A stretch of DNA of 64,000 nucleotides from Lachnospiraceae bacterium (GCA_910573755.1 CAJTBO010000003.1:186001-250000); one strand, 5' to 3'. Positions 42,584 to 51,735 are shown, counted from the stretch's first letter. The notes: generated from the sequence alone by a model not told the origin. Numbers and translations are program-made.

Positions 42584-42979
42584 ATGGTAAAAATTATTCT
42601 TGTAGCGCACGGAGATCTGGCAGTCAGTTTTCGAAACACGGTAGCTATGATAGCAGGTCCGGAAACAGCGGAGCAGATTAACTGCCTGTGCATGACGCCG
42701 GAAAAAGACCCGGAACAATTTGAAGAAGAGGCAAGAGTGCTTCTTATGAAGGAGCCGGAGGCAGATTATCTGATCTTTGCGGACTTGTTTGGAGCGAGTC
42801 CATGTAATACATGTATTTCTGTATTTCGAAGTGCATCTTATCGTATGATAACTGGAATGAATCTTGGCGTAATTCTGGATGTTATGTTCCGAAAGGATGA
42901 GGTTTCCCTGGAAGAGTTGTACGAAAGTGCTCAACTGACAGCAAAAGAAGGAATTAAAGGGGTATATCTTCATGCTTGA
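42584..42979 (+). CDS. PTS mannose/fructose/sorbose-family IIA component
   Basis: The 131-aa protein has the IIA(Man) active site near the N-terminus, LVAHGD with phospho-acceptor His9, and the conserved YLIFADLFGASPCNTC. It accepts phosphate from HPr and passes it to IIB (46224-46724). The ATG at 42584 has AGGAGGG upstream; a TTG or ATG 18 bases earlier is less well placed. Confidence 0.88.
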   Translation: MVKIILVAHGDLAVSFRNTVAMIAGPETAEQINCLCMTPEKDPEQFEEEARVLLMKEPEADYLIFADLFGASPCNTCISVFRSASYRMITGMNLGVILDVMFRKDEVSLEELYESAQLTAKEGIKGVYLHA

Positions 42980-43035
42980 GGGTTTAAAGGCAAAGAATGA
43001 AGGAAAAATAAATTTTTAATGAAGGAGGAGAGACA

Positions 43036-44679
43036 ATGACAATTATTCAAGCGGCAATACTTGGCGTTTTGTATTTGCTTTATTGTGGGGAAATATTTGT
43101 TCCCTGGACCTATTGTTTTATTGATCTGATGTTCGTTTCCCTGTTGACAGGGCTAGTTCTGGGTGATGTCAGGACAGGGGTTATTGTGGGCGGTACGATA
43201 CAGCCTATGTATCTGGCTTTGACTGCTGTAGGAGGAGCTAAACCGGTTGATAAATGTGCGGCAGGTATAGTTTCTACGGCCATGGTGATCACACAGGGTA
43301 TCAGTCTGGAGGAAGCGCTGGTAGTAGCTGCCGCCGCTTCTCTGGTCATGGCACAGTTAAATACATTAAACCGTGTGCTTCAGGTTTGGTCTGTCCATCG
43401 CTGTGATAGATGTGTGGAAAAAGGCGATGTGAAAGGGCTTCGCAGAACAATCTTTATTTATGGCGAACTGATCCGTGTGGCATGCTTCATGATTCCAATG
43501 ACTCTTGTGCTGAAATTCGGTACACAGGGACTCGGTATATTAATGAACGGGCTTCCGGAGTGGGCATCAAATATGTTTACTGTAGCGGGCGGCATGATGC
43601 CGGCGCTTGGATTTGCGATGGTTATTATGGTGATCGGCAAGGGAGCTCTGATTCCTTTCTTTGCAGCAGGATTTTTCTTTGCTCAATATACAGGGCTTGG
43701 CAGCGTGGTCGGCGCTCTGTTGGGAGCATTCCTCGGCTGGTTTTATATGATGGCTACGAAGGATAAAGAGGATACAGGCGGGCTCTTTGGAGATTTAGGT
43801 TCCATTATGAAAGAAACCCGGAAAGGCGAAGATTTCTGGAAGGACAGGCTTATCAGCCAGAAGACGTTTAAGAAGGTATGGTTTAACTGGCGTATGGCGA
43901 TCTGTCATGTGGATAATGTGGAGCGTCTGCAGGCCTCAGGTATGGCTTATACAATGGTTCCGGCTCTGAAAGAACTTTATCCGGACAATAAGGAGGAGCA
44001 GATTGCAGGGCTGAAACGTCATATGGAGTTTTTTATCACGGAAAATATGATCGGCGGTATTATCCCCGGTATCGTACTCTCCATGGAGGAAGAACGCGCC
44101 AAAGCGTATCGAAACGGCATGGATCCCGACGAAGTGGTTAGTTCCGAACTTATCAATTCGGTTAAATCCGGTATGATGGGTCCCTTTGCAGGGATCGGCG
44201 ATACGCTGAATTATTCAACGATCAAACCGGTTCTCACTGCTTTCTTTATGGGTTTTGCCCAGCGGGGATACATCTGGGCACCTGTCGTGTATGTAGTACT
44301 TCTGTATGTCATTTTGATTTTGGAGGGTTGGTTTATGTACAATACCGGCTATAAGCTGGGAAGTAAATCTGCGGCTTCTATTCTGCGGAATAATGCCGTG
44401 CAGAAAGTAATAACTTTTTTCAGCATTCTGGGCCTGTTTGTGATGGGTGTGATGACTGCTGAGAACGTATCTGTGGCCCTCGGGATTAATCTTCCTTATG
44501 CTACGGAGACCATAAGCCTGCAAGAAACGCTGATCGATGCTATTGTACCCGGCCTTCTGCCTTTGGCAACGGTATTCGGTATATATGCTTATCTGAAGAA
44601 AGGCGGAAATATTCTGAAAGCAACACTGTGGATTCTGGCGATCGCCATTATACTGGGCGGATTGGGGATTTTGATATAG
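43036..44679 (+). CDS. PTS mannose-family IIC-IID fusion
   Basis: The 547-aa protein is a fusion. Residues 1-250 are IIC (TGLVLGDVRTGVIVGGTIQPMYLAL; GGMMPALGFAM). Residues about 270-547 are IID (FNWRMAICHVDNVERLQASGMAYTMVPALKELYP in 287-320, FFITENMIGGIIPGIVLSMEEERA, GPFAGIGDTLN, and a hydrophobic C-terminus). In mannose-type PTS these are normally two genes, and together they form the sugar channel. The joint region GDLGSIMKETRKGEDFWKDRLISQ links them without a stop codon. The start has AGGAGG. Confidence 0.9.
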   Translation: MTIIQAAILGVLYLLYCGEIFVPWTYCFIDLMFVSLLTGLVLGDVRTGVIVGGTIQPMYLALTAVGGAKPVDKCAAGIVSTAMVITQGISLEEALVVAAAASLVMAQLNTLNRVLQVWSVHRCDRCVEKGDVKGLRRTIFIYGELIRVACFMIPMTLVLKFGTQGLGILMNGLPEWASNMFTVAGGMMPALGFAMVIMVIGKGALIPFFAAGFFFAQYTGLGSVVGALLGAFLGWFYMMATKDKEDTGGLFGDLGSIMKETRKGEDFWKDRLISQKTFKKVWFNWRMAICHVDNVERLQASGMAYTMVPALKELYPDNKEEQIAGLKRHMEFFITENMIGGIIPGIVLSMEEERAKAYRNGMDPDEVVSSELINSVKSGMMGPFAGIGDTLNYSTIKPVLTAFFMGFAQRGYIWAPVVYVVLLYVILILEGWFMYNTGYKLGSKSAASILRNNAVQKVITFFSILGLFVMGVMTAENVSVALGINLPYATETISLQETLIDAIVPGLLPLATVFGIYAYLKKGGNILKATLWILAIAIILGGLGILI

Positions 44680-44694
44680 AAGGAGATGAAAGGT

Positions 44695-44976
44695 ATGCTG
44701 CGTAAATTTTGCTGCTCAAAAACAGGAAGGGTAATAGGCGGGTTGATTCTGACTTTTTCAATTTATTATTCCATGACAGATGGGTTTACGCAGACGATCG
44801 GTGAAGCGGCACGGGTAGGCGCAGACGCGGCTGTGTCCGAGAGTGCGCCAAAAGGCCCGGCTGCAGAGTGGGTCGTTATAAGCCTTCTGACGGCATGGAT
44901 ACTGTTTGTACTTGGAAAAGATCTGTGGAGAAAGTATAGAAGAAAACCTAAAAATGACGTAAATGTCAGATGTTAA
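44695..44976 (+). CDS. Small two-TM membrane protein of the PTS operon (93 aa)
   Basis: Not recognised. It has an N-terminal hydrophobic segment (RVIGGLILTFSIYYSM), a short polar loop, a TM helix (WVVISLLTAWILFVLGKDLW) and a basic tail. It starts 15 bp after the IIC-IID stop, with GGAG about nine bases before the ATG at 44695. It may be an accessory subunit of the permease. Confidence 0.6.
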   Translation: MLRKFCCSKTGRVIGGLILTFSIYYSMTDGFTQTIGEAARVGADAAVSESAPKGPAAEWVVISLLTAWILFVLGKDLWRKYRRKPKNDVNVRC

Positions 44977-44991
44977 TTGGGGTTGAACTGC

Positions 44992-45303
44992 ATGGCGGTC
45001 AGAGAGAAAAAGTATCAGTTTTTGAGCACAAACGGCAGGGATATGATAAGCGGGGTTTTGCGGTTCCCTGTGGGAAGATTTCGCGGCATGGTGTAATTTG
45101 TGCATGACCGTGGAGGATACATAGGACGTTACGGTCAAATAATGCGCAGGCTGGCAAATGCCGGCTATGCAGTTTTCGGACATGATCAAATGGGCCACGG
45201 ACTAACGGCGGAGAAATTTTTTGATGTGGAAGCTGAACAAGTATTTCAGGATATGATGCGCTTTTTAAATATGATATGTTGTCAGTGCATGCAGAAAAAA
45301 TAA
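44992..45303 (+). pseudogene. Truncated alpha/beta hydrolase (lysophospholipase-like)
   Basis: The frame begins MAVREKKYQFLSTNG, meets an in-frame TAA at 45094-45096, and continues FVHDRGGYIGRYGQIMRRLANAGYAVFGHDQMGHG. These are the oxyanion and cap-entry motifs of serine aminopeptidase/monoacylglycerol lipase proteins. It ends about 100 codons in, before the GxSxG nucleophile elbow, so it cannot be active. The aldolase gene starts 30 bp downstream, so the remnant sits inside the PTS operon without obviously breaking it. Confidence 0.75.
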
Positions 45304-45333
45304 TATTTTTATATTCAGGGAGGAAAACTAATC

Positions 45334-46197
45334 ATGTTAGTACCAATGTTGGAAATTTTAGAGAAAGCGAAGAAAGGAGGTTATGGCGTATTAGCGCCCA
45401 ATGTGTTTAATGAAGATTCTGTAAGGGTTTGTCTGGAAGCGGCGGTGGAACTGGATTCCCCCATAATTATCGACGTGCTGCAGAGTAATCATAAAGACCT
45501 GGTATCTTTCGGACATATCATCAGACAGATGGCAAATGAAGTGCGTATTCCGGTTGCGCTGAATCTGGATCACGGGGATACCTTTGAAGCCTGTGTGCAG
45601 GCAATTTATGGAGGGTTTACGGGAATTATGGTAGACCGCGCGGCTTTATCCTTTGAGGAGAATGCGAAGGAGGTGGCGTATTTTAAAAAGATATGCAAAC
45701 CTTTGGGTATCACGATAGAAGCTGAATTCGGACAGATAGCGGATGGTTGTGATTACGCGGAAAAAAGAGAAGAATATCTGACAGATCCGGACAGAGCAGC
45801 AGAATTTGTAAAACTTTCCGGCTGTGACTGTCTGGCGGTTTCCATAGGCGAGGCCCATGGAGAATATACAAATGGAAGCCCGGATATTGATTTTGAACGG
45901 TTAGAGGAATTGAAGAAAAAAGTGGATGTGCCGTTAGTATTTCACGGTGGTTCCTTTTCCGGCTATGACAATATTGCAAAATGCTGCCGGATTGGTTGTC
46001 AAAAAGTAAATATGGGGACAGATGCCTACAATTATGGACTTCAGAAGCTGTTTGAAGATGGAAGGTATCAGGCAGGCGAAAATATAGGAGCACGTATGGC
46101 GGGTAACATAATGTGGGCAGGTTATAAAGAGCGCACAATGGATTATATGAAAGTAACCGGTTCCGTCGGAAAAAACTGGATTAAGATTGAAGATTAG
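45334..46197 (+). CDS. Class II fructose/tagatose-bisphosphate aldolase family protein
   Basis: The 287-aa enzyme has the zinc ligands and catalytic residues of the family: LDHGDT (Asp79, His80), HGEY (His175), FHGGSFSG (His204) and the phosphate-site segment VNMGTD. It splits or forms a ketose phosphate with dihydroxyacetone phosphate. In this operon it probably cleaves the bisphosphate made from the imported sugar by the DhaKL-like kinase. The true substrate cannot be fixed; the sequence is nearer GatY/KbaY-type aldolases than glycolytic Fba. Confidence 0.88.
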   Translation: MLVPMLEILEKAKKGGYGVLAPNVFNEDSVRVCLEAAVELDSPIIIDVLQSNHKDLVSFGHIIRQMANEVRIPVALNLDHGDTFEACVQAIYGGFTGIMVDRAALSFEENAKEVAYFKKICKPLGITIEAEFGQIADGCDYAEKREEYLTDPDRAAEFVKLSGCDCLAVSIGEAHGEYTNGSPDIDFERLEELKKKVDVPLVFHGGSFSGYDNIAKCCRIGCQKVNMGTDAYNYGLQKLFEDGRYQAGENIGARMAGNIMWAGYKERTMDYMKVTGSVGKNWIKIED

Positions 46198-46223
46198 ATA
46201 ATGTAAACGGAAAGGAGAGATTT

Positions 46224-46724
46224 ATGGGACAGTTGGCGTTGGTGAGAATTGATGCACGTCTGATTCATGGTCAGGTATGTACACAATGGTTGTATCGAAC
46301 AGGTGCAAAGAAAATTTATATTATTGATGACACCATTGCGCGAGATGAATTCCTTGCAGAGATTTTTTACATGGCTACGCCGGTGGGCACGAAGCTTGAA
46401 GTGATTACGGCTGAGGAAGCAGGAAAGCGCTGGGTGGAAAATGGTCTGGGAGACACAGAACCGATCTTTATTTTGTTTAAGGGAATGAAGATGGCTCATA
46501 AAGCATATTATGCGGGATTCAGGTATCCGTCTCTTCAGGTAGGCAGCATTGGCGGTGGTGCCGGACGCAAAAATGTGCTGGGCCCGATCTCTTTCAGCGA
46601 TGAAGATGCCCGGATGTTTGAGGAAATGGTAAAAGATGGGCTGGATGGCTATTTTCAGCCCGTTCCGGAGGATAAGAAAACACCGTGGGCTGATGTAAAA
46701 GCAAAACATTATCCGGATATGTAA
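46224..46724 (+). CDS. PTS mannose-family IIB component
   Basis: The 166-aa protein has the IIB(Man/Sor) active site RIDARLIHGQV with phospho-His15, followed by IYIIDDTIARDEF and VGSIGGGAGRKN. It takes phosphate from IIA and phosphorylates the sugar as it passes through IIC-IID. Its separation from IIA and IIC-IID by the aldolase and a pseudogene is unusual for the operon type. The start has AAAGGAGAG. Confidence 0.9.
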   Translation: MGQLALVRIDARLIHGQVCTQWLYRTGAKKIYIIDDTIARDEFLAEIFYMATPVGTKLEVITAEEAGKRWVENGLGDTEPIFILFKGMKMAHKAYYAGFRYPSLQVGSIGGGAGRKNVLGPISFSDEDARMFEEMVKDGLDGYFQPVPEDKKTPWADVKAKHYPDM

Positions 46725-46738
46725 GGAGGAAATAATTA

Positions 46739-47029
46739 ATGGTACCTGTATTGATAAGAAAGCCTGATGAAAGGGAGGAAGCGCTTCTGAAAGCACAGCC
46801 AACCTGGGAGCATGAACCTGAGAAATGGAAGACCAATTATGATGAAAGAGAGGAAACCTGTCTTGTGGTAGAGGGCAATGCTTATGTAGAGACTATGGAT
46901 GGCGAACGCTATTATTTTTCAAAAGGGGATCTGGTAACGTTTCAGCCCCATCTGGAATGCTGGTGGTGTGTGGAGAAACCTATTAAAAAGCATTATATTT
47001 TTGATCTTGGATATATGAAGCAGGATTAA
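46739..47029 (+). CDS. Cupin-domain protein
   Basis: The 96-aa protein is a single cupin: EETCLVVEGNAYVETMDGERYYFSKGDLVTFQPHLECWW spans about residues 39-77, in the arrangement of DUF861/ureidoglycolate-hydrolase-like cupins. The first motif lacks the usual His pair, so a metal site is doubtful. It starts after AGGAGG, 14 bp behind IIB, and may isomerise or sense the sugar. Confidence 0.82.
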   Translation: MVPVLIRKPDEREEALLKAQPTWEHEPEKWKTNYDEREETCLVVEGNAYVETMDGERYYFSKGDLVTFQPHLECWWCVEKPIKKHYIFDLGYMKQD

Positions 47030-47128
47030 AAGGCAGATGCGGGCGAACCGGAAAGGTTTCGGCCGCATTGTGCTTTTTGGAAAAGCTGGGTATAATTTTT
47101 TCAATCGCGATACTTAGGGAGAGTGGCT

Positions 47129-47914
47129 ATGAAGAAAAAAGTAGAGAGACGACAAGAAGAAATTACACAGCTGGTTTTGCAGAATAAACAGATAAGTGTG
47201 GATAAACTGGCGGGGCTGCTGCATGTGACACAAGAAACTATCCGCAGGGATCTGACAACTCTGGAAGACAAGGGAATCCTTTACCGGACTCATGGCGGTG
47301 CCGTTGTGCGGGAAACCTATATGGATATTCCTATGGAATATCGTATTCAAGAGAATCACGATGTGAAAAAAGATATCTGTCAGGAAATACTTCGCTATAT
47401 CCGGAATGGCAGCAGTATTTTTGTGGACCCCAGCAGTACCGTACTTCCGTTGGGGAAGCTTCTAAGTTACCGAAAAAATGTGCTGATCGTAACAAATTGT
47501 CTGGAGTTTGCAGAGGCGGCTCATGCCAGTAAAAACAAGATTATTCTTCTGGGTGGAACGTATTCTCATTCCGGAAGGCGGACAGAGGGACATTTTGCCT
47601 ATGATATGCTGCAGAAGTTTATGTTTGATGTGGCACTTCTCGGAATGGACGGGTGTTTTGGAATGGATGGCCCCGGTACATTGACGGAAGATGCCATTGC
47701 ATTGAACAGGCATGTCATTGAGCGTTCGGAAAAGAAGATTCTTATGGGGACGGCAGAAAAATTTGATCGCAAGACAAAATTCCAATATGCAAAATTTGGT
47801 GAGTTTGATCAGATTATTGCAGAGTGTTTTCCGGAATATCTGCGGGAGATGGTTTCATCGGAAAAATTGACAGAAATATACGAAAAAGATAACAACAGAA
47901 AAACAGGAGGTTAA
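47129..47914 (+). CDS. DeoR-family transcriptional regulator
   Basis: The 261-aa protein has an N-terminal winged helix (RRQEEITQLVLQNKQISVDKLA; TQETIRRDLTTLEDKGILYRTHGGAV, including the DeoR helix-turn-helix) and a C-terminal sugar-phosphate sensor domain (IFVDPSSTVLPLG; LLGGTYSHSGRRTEG). It should repress the operon and be released by a phosphosugar. I use ATG 47129, with GGGAG upstream, rather than GTG 47123. The dhaK-like gene begins 4 bp after its stop. Confidence 0.93.
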   Translation: MKKKVERRQEEITQLVLQNKQISVDKLAGLLHVTQETIRRDLTTLEDKGILYRTHGGAVVRETYMDIPMEYRIQENHDVKKDICQEILRYIRNGSSIFVDPSSTVLPLGKLLSYRKNVLIVTNCLEFAEAAHASKNKIILLGGTYSHSGRRTEGHFAYDMLQKFMFDVALLGMDGCFGMDGPGTLTEDAIALNRHVIERSEKKILMGTAEKFDRKTKFQYAKFGEFDQIIAECFPEYLREMVSSEKLTEIYEKDNNRKTGG

Positions 47915-47918
47915 ACCA

Positions 47919-48911
47919 ATGAAGAAAATAATGAATGCACCGGAAGCATACACAGATGACATGTTAAGAGGGATTTACGGAGCCCATGCCGGTTTGGTAA
48001 AATGTGCAGAAAATGATCTGCGCTGTTACTGTACAGCTAAAAAGGCAGATCGGAAGGTGGCTATTATTACCGGTGGAGGAACAGGGCATCTGCCGTTGTT
48101 TCTGGGGTATGTGGGAGAAGGAATGCTGGACGGCTGCGCAGTGGGAAATGTGTTCCAGAGCCCGTCTTCTGAGCAGATTTACAAAGTAAGCAGGGAGGTG
48201 GAGGCAGGTGCGGGAATCCTGTACTTATATGGTAATTATACAGGAGATATTATGAATTTTGATATGGCGGCTGAGATGTGTGAGCTGGACGATATAGAGA
48301 CCAGAAGTATTGTAGGGGCGGACGATGTGAACAGCAGTGCGGATCAGGAAAGCCGAAGAGGTGTTGCAGGAATCTTTTTTATGTATAAATGCGCAGGAGC
48401 AAAGGCGGTGGAAATGGGAACACTGGATGAAGTTCTGGCAGCGGCACAGAAAGCCAAAGACAACACACGTACAGTGGGATTCGCCCTGACACCCTGTATT
48501 ATTCCTGAGGTGGGACATTCTAATTTTACGCTGAAAGAAAACGAGATGGCTATGGGTATGGGTATTCACGGGGAACCGGGAATCTGGAACGGACCTGTTA
48601 AGACGGCGGATGAACTGGCAAAGGAGAGCCTGAATACTCTTCTTGGGGATATGAAAGTGGCTGAAGGTGAAGAAGTATGCGTACTGATCAATGGTCTTGG
48701 GGCCAGTAGCATTGAGGAACTTTATATTCTTTCCGGAAGCGTGAAAAAATACCTGGATGAGAAAAAAGTAGGGATTTATCGTACCTTTGTAGGAGAGTAT
48801 GCTACCAGCATGGAGATGGCAGGGGCTTCTGTTTCTATCTGTAAAGTAGATGAAGAGATGAAAAAATGGATTGATCTCCCGGTGAAAACGCCATTTTATG
48901 TACAGGTATAA
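47919..48911 (+). CDS. DhaK-like kinase subunit (dihydroxyacetone kinase family)
   Basis: The 330-aa protein keeps the DhaK catalytic parts: GGGTGHLPLF (general-base His), NYTGDIMNFD (Asp) and GIHGEPG with the His that binds the substrate covalently. The usual GGGSGHEP is changed to GHLP, which places it among DhaK homologues likely to use other ketoses or aldoses. With DhaL-like protein at 48939-49577 and no DhaM nearby, it is probably ATP-driven. A role in phosphorylating the PTS product before aldol cleavage is inference. Confidence 0.88.
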   Translation: MKKIMNAPEAYTDDMLRGIYGAHAGLVKCAENDLRCYCTAKKADRKVAIITGGGTGHLPLFLGYVGEGMLDGCAVGNVFQSPSSEQIYKVSREVEAGAGILYLYGNYTGDIMNFDMAAEMCELDDIETRSIVGADDVNSSADQESRRGVAGIFFMYKCAGAKAVEMGTLDEVLAAAQKAKDNTRTVGFALTPCIIPEVGHSNFTLKENEMAMGMGIHGEPGIWNGPVKTADELAKESLNTLLGDMKVAEGEEVCVLINGLGASSIEELYILSGSVKKYLDEKKVGIYRTFVGEYATSMEMAGASVSICKVDEEMKKWIDLPVKTPFYVQV

Positions 48912-48938
48912 GCAAAACCGGGACTGGAGGAAGTGGCG

Positions 48939-49577
48939 ATGAAAAAATACAATGTGGAACAGCTGCCAAAACTCTTTGAGGGAGCAGCGGCTGTGTTTGC
49001 AGAAAAAAAAGAAGAGTTGTGTTCGATGGATGCCAATATGGGGGATGGGGATCTGGGGCTTACAATGAGTAAGGGTTTTGAAGCGTTACCGGATTTTATC
49101 CGTCAGAATATGGAGGAGAAAGATGCAGGAAAAACATTGATGAAAGCGGCGATGAAAATGGCCGGGCTTGTGCCAAGTACTATGGGTACATTGATGAGCA
49201 GCGGCATTTTGGAAGGGGGAAAGGCATTAAAAGGAACTGCAGAATTCGGGGCATTGGAGATGGTAATATTTTTACAGGCCTTTGCAGCCGGTATTCAGAA
49301 ACGCGGAAAGTGTCAGCCGGGAGATTGCACTATATTGGATGCCATGCTTCCGGCGGCGGAAAAAGCGGCGGCGGCGGAAGAGGAGGGCGGAGATTTGTGT
49401 AAAGTGATTACAATGGCTCTTGAAGGTGCCAGAGAAGGTGTAGAGTCTACAAAGAACATGGTTCCCAAATTCGGTAAGGCGGCAGTTTTTTCTGCCAGAG
49501 CGGTTGGGACTGCTGATCAGGGGGCAACCGCAGGTATGTATTTTTTGGAAGGATTGAAAAACGGTATTTGTAGTTAA
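48939..49577 (+). CDS. DhaL-like ATP-binding kinase subunit
   Basis: The 212-aa protein has the DhaL nucleotide site MDANMGDGDLGLTM (metal-binding Asp residues) and LVPSTMGTLMSSG, followed by GDCTILDAMLPA and SARAVGTADQGAT. The usual GDGDHG reads GDGDLG. It forms the second half of the kinase encoded by the previous gene, 27 bp away. The ATG at 48939 follows GGAGG with eight bases between. It ends the sugar operon. Confidence 0.9.
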   Translation: MKKYNVEQLPKLFEGAAAVFAEKKEELCSMDANMGDGDLGLTMSKGFEALPDFIRQNMEEKDAGKTLMKAAMKMAGLVPSTMGTLMSSGILEGGKALKGTAEFGALEMVIFLQAFAAGIQKRGKCQPGDCTILDAMLPAAEKAAAAEEEGGDLCKVITMALEGAREGVESTKNMVPKFGKAAVFSARAVGTADQGATAGMYFLEGLKNGICS

Positions 49578-49635
49578 TAGTGAATGGAGATGCCGCTTTA
49601 GTGGTTAAGAAGGATATGCTTCCTTTTCTGCACTG

Positions 49636-49690
49636 TTCCGCCGGTTTTTCTGAGTGGACGGCCTCTGTTGCCCGGTCTGCCTCCGCAAAA
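49636..49690. repeat. Dispersed intergenic repeat, copy 1
   Basis: The block around GTTTTTCTGAGTGGACGGCC, continuing through the TTGCCCGG stretch, matches 53993-54035 over about 30 bases. In a minus-strand frame both encode PG-x-x-GRP-x-RKTG. The interval 49578-49871 has no other gene I can support. Confidence 0.4.
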
Positions 49691-49871
49691 CGGCAATGTC
49701 GTTTCCCGCATAAATTCAAGAAGCTTTTGTTCTGAATACATCTGGTTTCCTTTATGGAATTTAAAGAAAAAAGACAGGAAAAAGGTTTCTTTTTGTAGTA
49801 GAATATATTTATTGTAAGAATCGGGCATAAACAGGCTGCTGCCTGTGCCTGCGCGAAAGGATGAGATTTAT

Positions 49872-51302
49872 ATGCAAGAAGAAACAAAAGAACCTGTATC
49901 CGGAACGCCGGATCTTTCCGCAGAAAATACTGTGAAAAAAGGACAAAACCCTCTCGGGACAGAGCCCGTAAAGAAACTGCTGGTGCAGTTTGCAATCCCC
50001 AGCATTATCGCCATGCTGGTCAGTTCCCTGTACAATATCGTGGATCAGTTCTTTATCGGCAGAAGCGTCGGGGAACTGGGGAATGCGGCGACGAACATCT
50101 CTTTTCCGCTCTCCATTTCCTGTGTGGCGATCGCGCTTTTATTCGGTATCGGCGGGGCTTCCGCGTTCAATATCTCCATGGGGGAGGGAAATGCGAAGAA
50201 GGCAGTCTATTATCTCGGAAACGCGGCGGTGATGCTGTTTGGCTGCGGCGTGGTTTTGTGTGCAGTTACACTTTTATTTCTGGAGCCCCTGCTGCGGTTT
50301 TTCGGTTCGCCGGATGATGTGCTTGCCTATGCAAAGACTTATACGGGAATCGTGGCGTTCGGTTTTCCGTTTCTGATACTGACGACGGGCGGCGGACATT
50401 TGATCCGGGCGGACGGCAGGCCGAAGATCAGTATGCTCTGCAATATAACCGGGGCGGTGATCAATGTATTTCTGGATGCTCTTTTTGTATTCGGTTTTCA
50501 TATGGAGATGGCGGGCGCGGCGCTTGCCACGATCATAGGGCAGATCATCTCCGGTATGATGGCGGTCTGGTTTTTAAGCCACTGCCAGAGCGTGAAGATT
50601 ACCGGAGAACACTTAAAACCGCAAAAGAATGTGGTAGTGCGGGCGATGAGCCTCGGGATGGCACCCTGCAGCAACCAGCTTGCCATGATGTTCGTACAGA
50701 TCGTCATGAACAAATCATTGAAATATTATGGTTCCATTTCGGACTACGGCGAAGCGATACCGATCGCCTGCGCAGGCATCATCACGAAAGTAAATCAGGT
50801 ATTTTTATCTTTTATCATCGGTATTTCGCAGGGGCTGCAGCCGATCACCAGTTTCAATTACGGTGCGAAGAAATATCAGAGGGTGAGATCCGCTTATCTT
50901 TTCGCGATCACCTGCGGTTTTGGTCTGGCGCTTGTTGCGTTTTTGCTGTTCCAGTTTGCGCCGAGACAGATCATTTCGATATTCGGGAACGGATCGGAGG
51001 AATATTACAGGTTTGCGGTGAATTACTTTCATATATATCTATTTTGTACTTTTATCAATTTTATGCAGCCCATCAGTTCCAATCTGTTTACTTCTATCGG
51101 AAAGCCGAAGAGGGGTACTTTTTTATCTCTCACAAGACAGATTATATTCCTGCTGCCGCTGCTTTTGATCATTCCTTTGTTTGTGGGGATTGACGGCATT
51201 ATGTACGCAGGGCCGGTGGCGGACTTTCTGGCGGGGGCGGTGACGATATTTATGGTGTACCGCGAATTCCGGCGGGAGGAATATGCAGCCGGAAAAGTGT
51301 GA
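49872..51302 (+). CDS. MATE-family multidrug efflux transporter
   Basis: The 476-aa protein has about twelve TM helices in two homologous halves. The MATE N-terminal pattern PSIIAMLVSSLYNIVDQFFIG is in about 44-64, and the matching second-half segment is ITKVNQVFLSFIIGISQGLQPI. It probably exports cationic compounds with Na+ or H+. I use the ATG at 49872 (AAGGA about 12 bases upstream); a GTG at 49845 is in frame. The 3' end overlaps the next small gene by 20 bp. Confidence 0.93.
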   Translation: MQEETKEPVSGTPDLSAENTVKKGQNPLGTEPVKKLLVQFAIPSIIAMLVSSLYNIVDQFFIGRSVGELGNAATNISFPLSISCVAIALLFGIGGASAFNISMGEGNAKKAVYYLGNAAVMLFGCGVVLCAVTLLFLEPLLRFFGSPDDVLAYAKTYTGIVAFGFPFLILTTGGGHLIRADGRPKISMLCNITGAVINVFLDALFVFGFHMEMAGAALATIIGQIISGMMAVWFLSHCQSVKITGEHLKPQKNVVVRAMSLGMAPCSNQLAMMFVQIVMNKSLKYYGSISDYGEAIPIACAGIITKVNQVFLSFIIGISQGLQPITSFNYGAKKYQRVRSAYLFAITCGFGLALVAFLLFQFAPRQIISIFGNGSEEYYRFAVNYFHIYLFCTFINFMQPISSNLFTSIGKPKRGTFLSLTRQIIFLLPLLLIIPLFVGIDGIMYAGPVADFLAGAVTIFMVYREFRREEYAAGKV

Positions 51303-51606
51303 TACGATTGATAAGGAAAGGGCGGTTATGGAGCAGATGGCGGATCAGGCTAGGGCGACGGCGATGGGACAGGATACCGGAGACGTTCAGGGAAAAGATT
51401 ACTGGGCGCTGCGCAAGCTGGATCTGGGAATTGAAAAAAGTGCTGCGCTGTGCAGAGAATGTACGGATATGCCCTGTATTTCGATGTGTCCGAGAAGAAT
51501 CAGGATTCCGGACGGGATGGAAAAGGCGGCAGAGCTTGTGAGGACTTTTTATCATGTTTATCAGCCGGGGCAGCAGTGGGAACAGCGGTGCGGAAAATCA
51601 GATTAA
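51283..51606 (+). CDS. Small protein with a 4Fe-4S-like cysteine motif
   Basis: The 107-aa protein contains CRECTDMPCISMCPRRIRI, a pattern of Cys spacings (CxxC, then C-x3-CP) like the C-terminal 4Fe-4S domain of predicted aldo/keto reductases. The reductase part is absent. Either it is a stand-alone electron-transfer or sensor protein, or a surviving fragment. Its ATG at 51283 lies inside the MATE gene with GGGAGG directly upstream, so synthesis is coupled to MATE translation. Confidence 0.6.
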   Translation: MQPEKCDTIDKERAVMEQMADQARATAMGQDTGDVQGKDYWALRKLDLGIEKSAALCRECTDMPCISMCPRRIRIPDGMEKAAELVRTFYHVYQPGQQWEQRCGKSD

Positions 51607-51735
51607 AAGCCGGTTTTATCACAGGGTTGCTGGCTGTCTGAACTCGGGTGCTATATAAAAATCCGGGATCCGTGTTATACTGTCAGGAAACACATCTCAA
51701 AACAGAAATGAAAAAGAAAGGAATGCACGATTATT

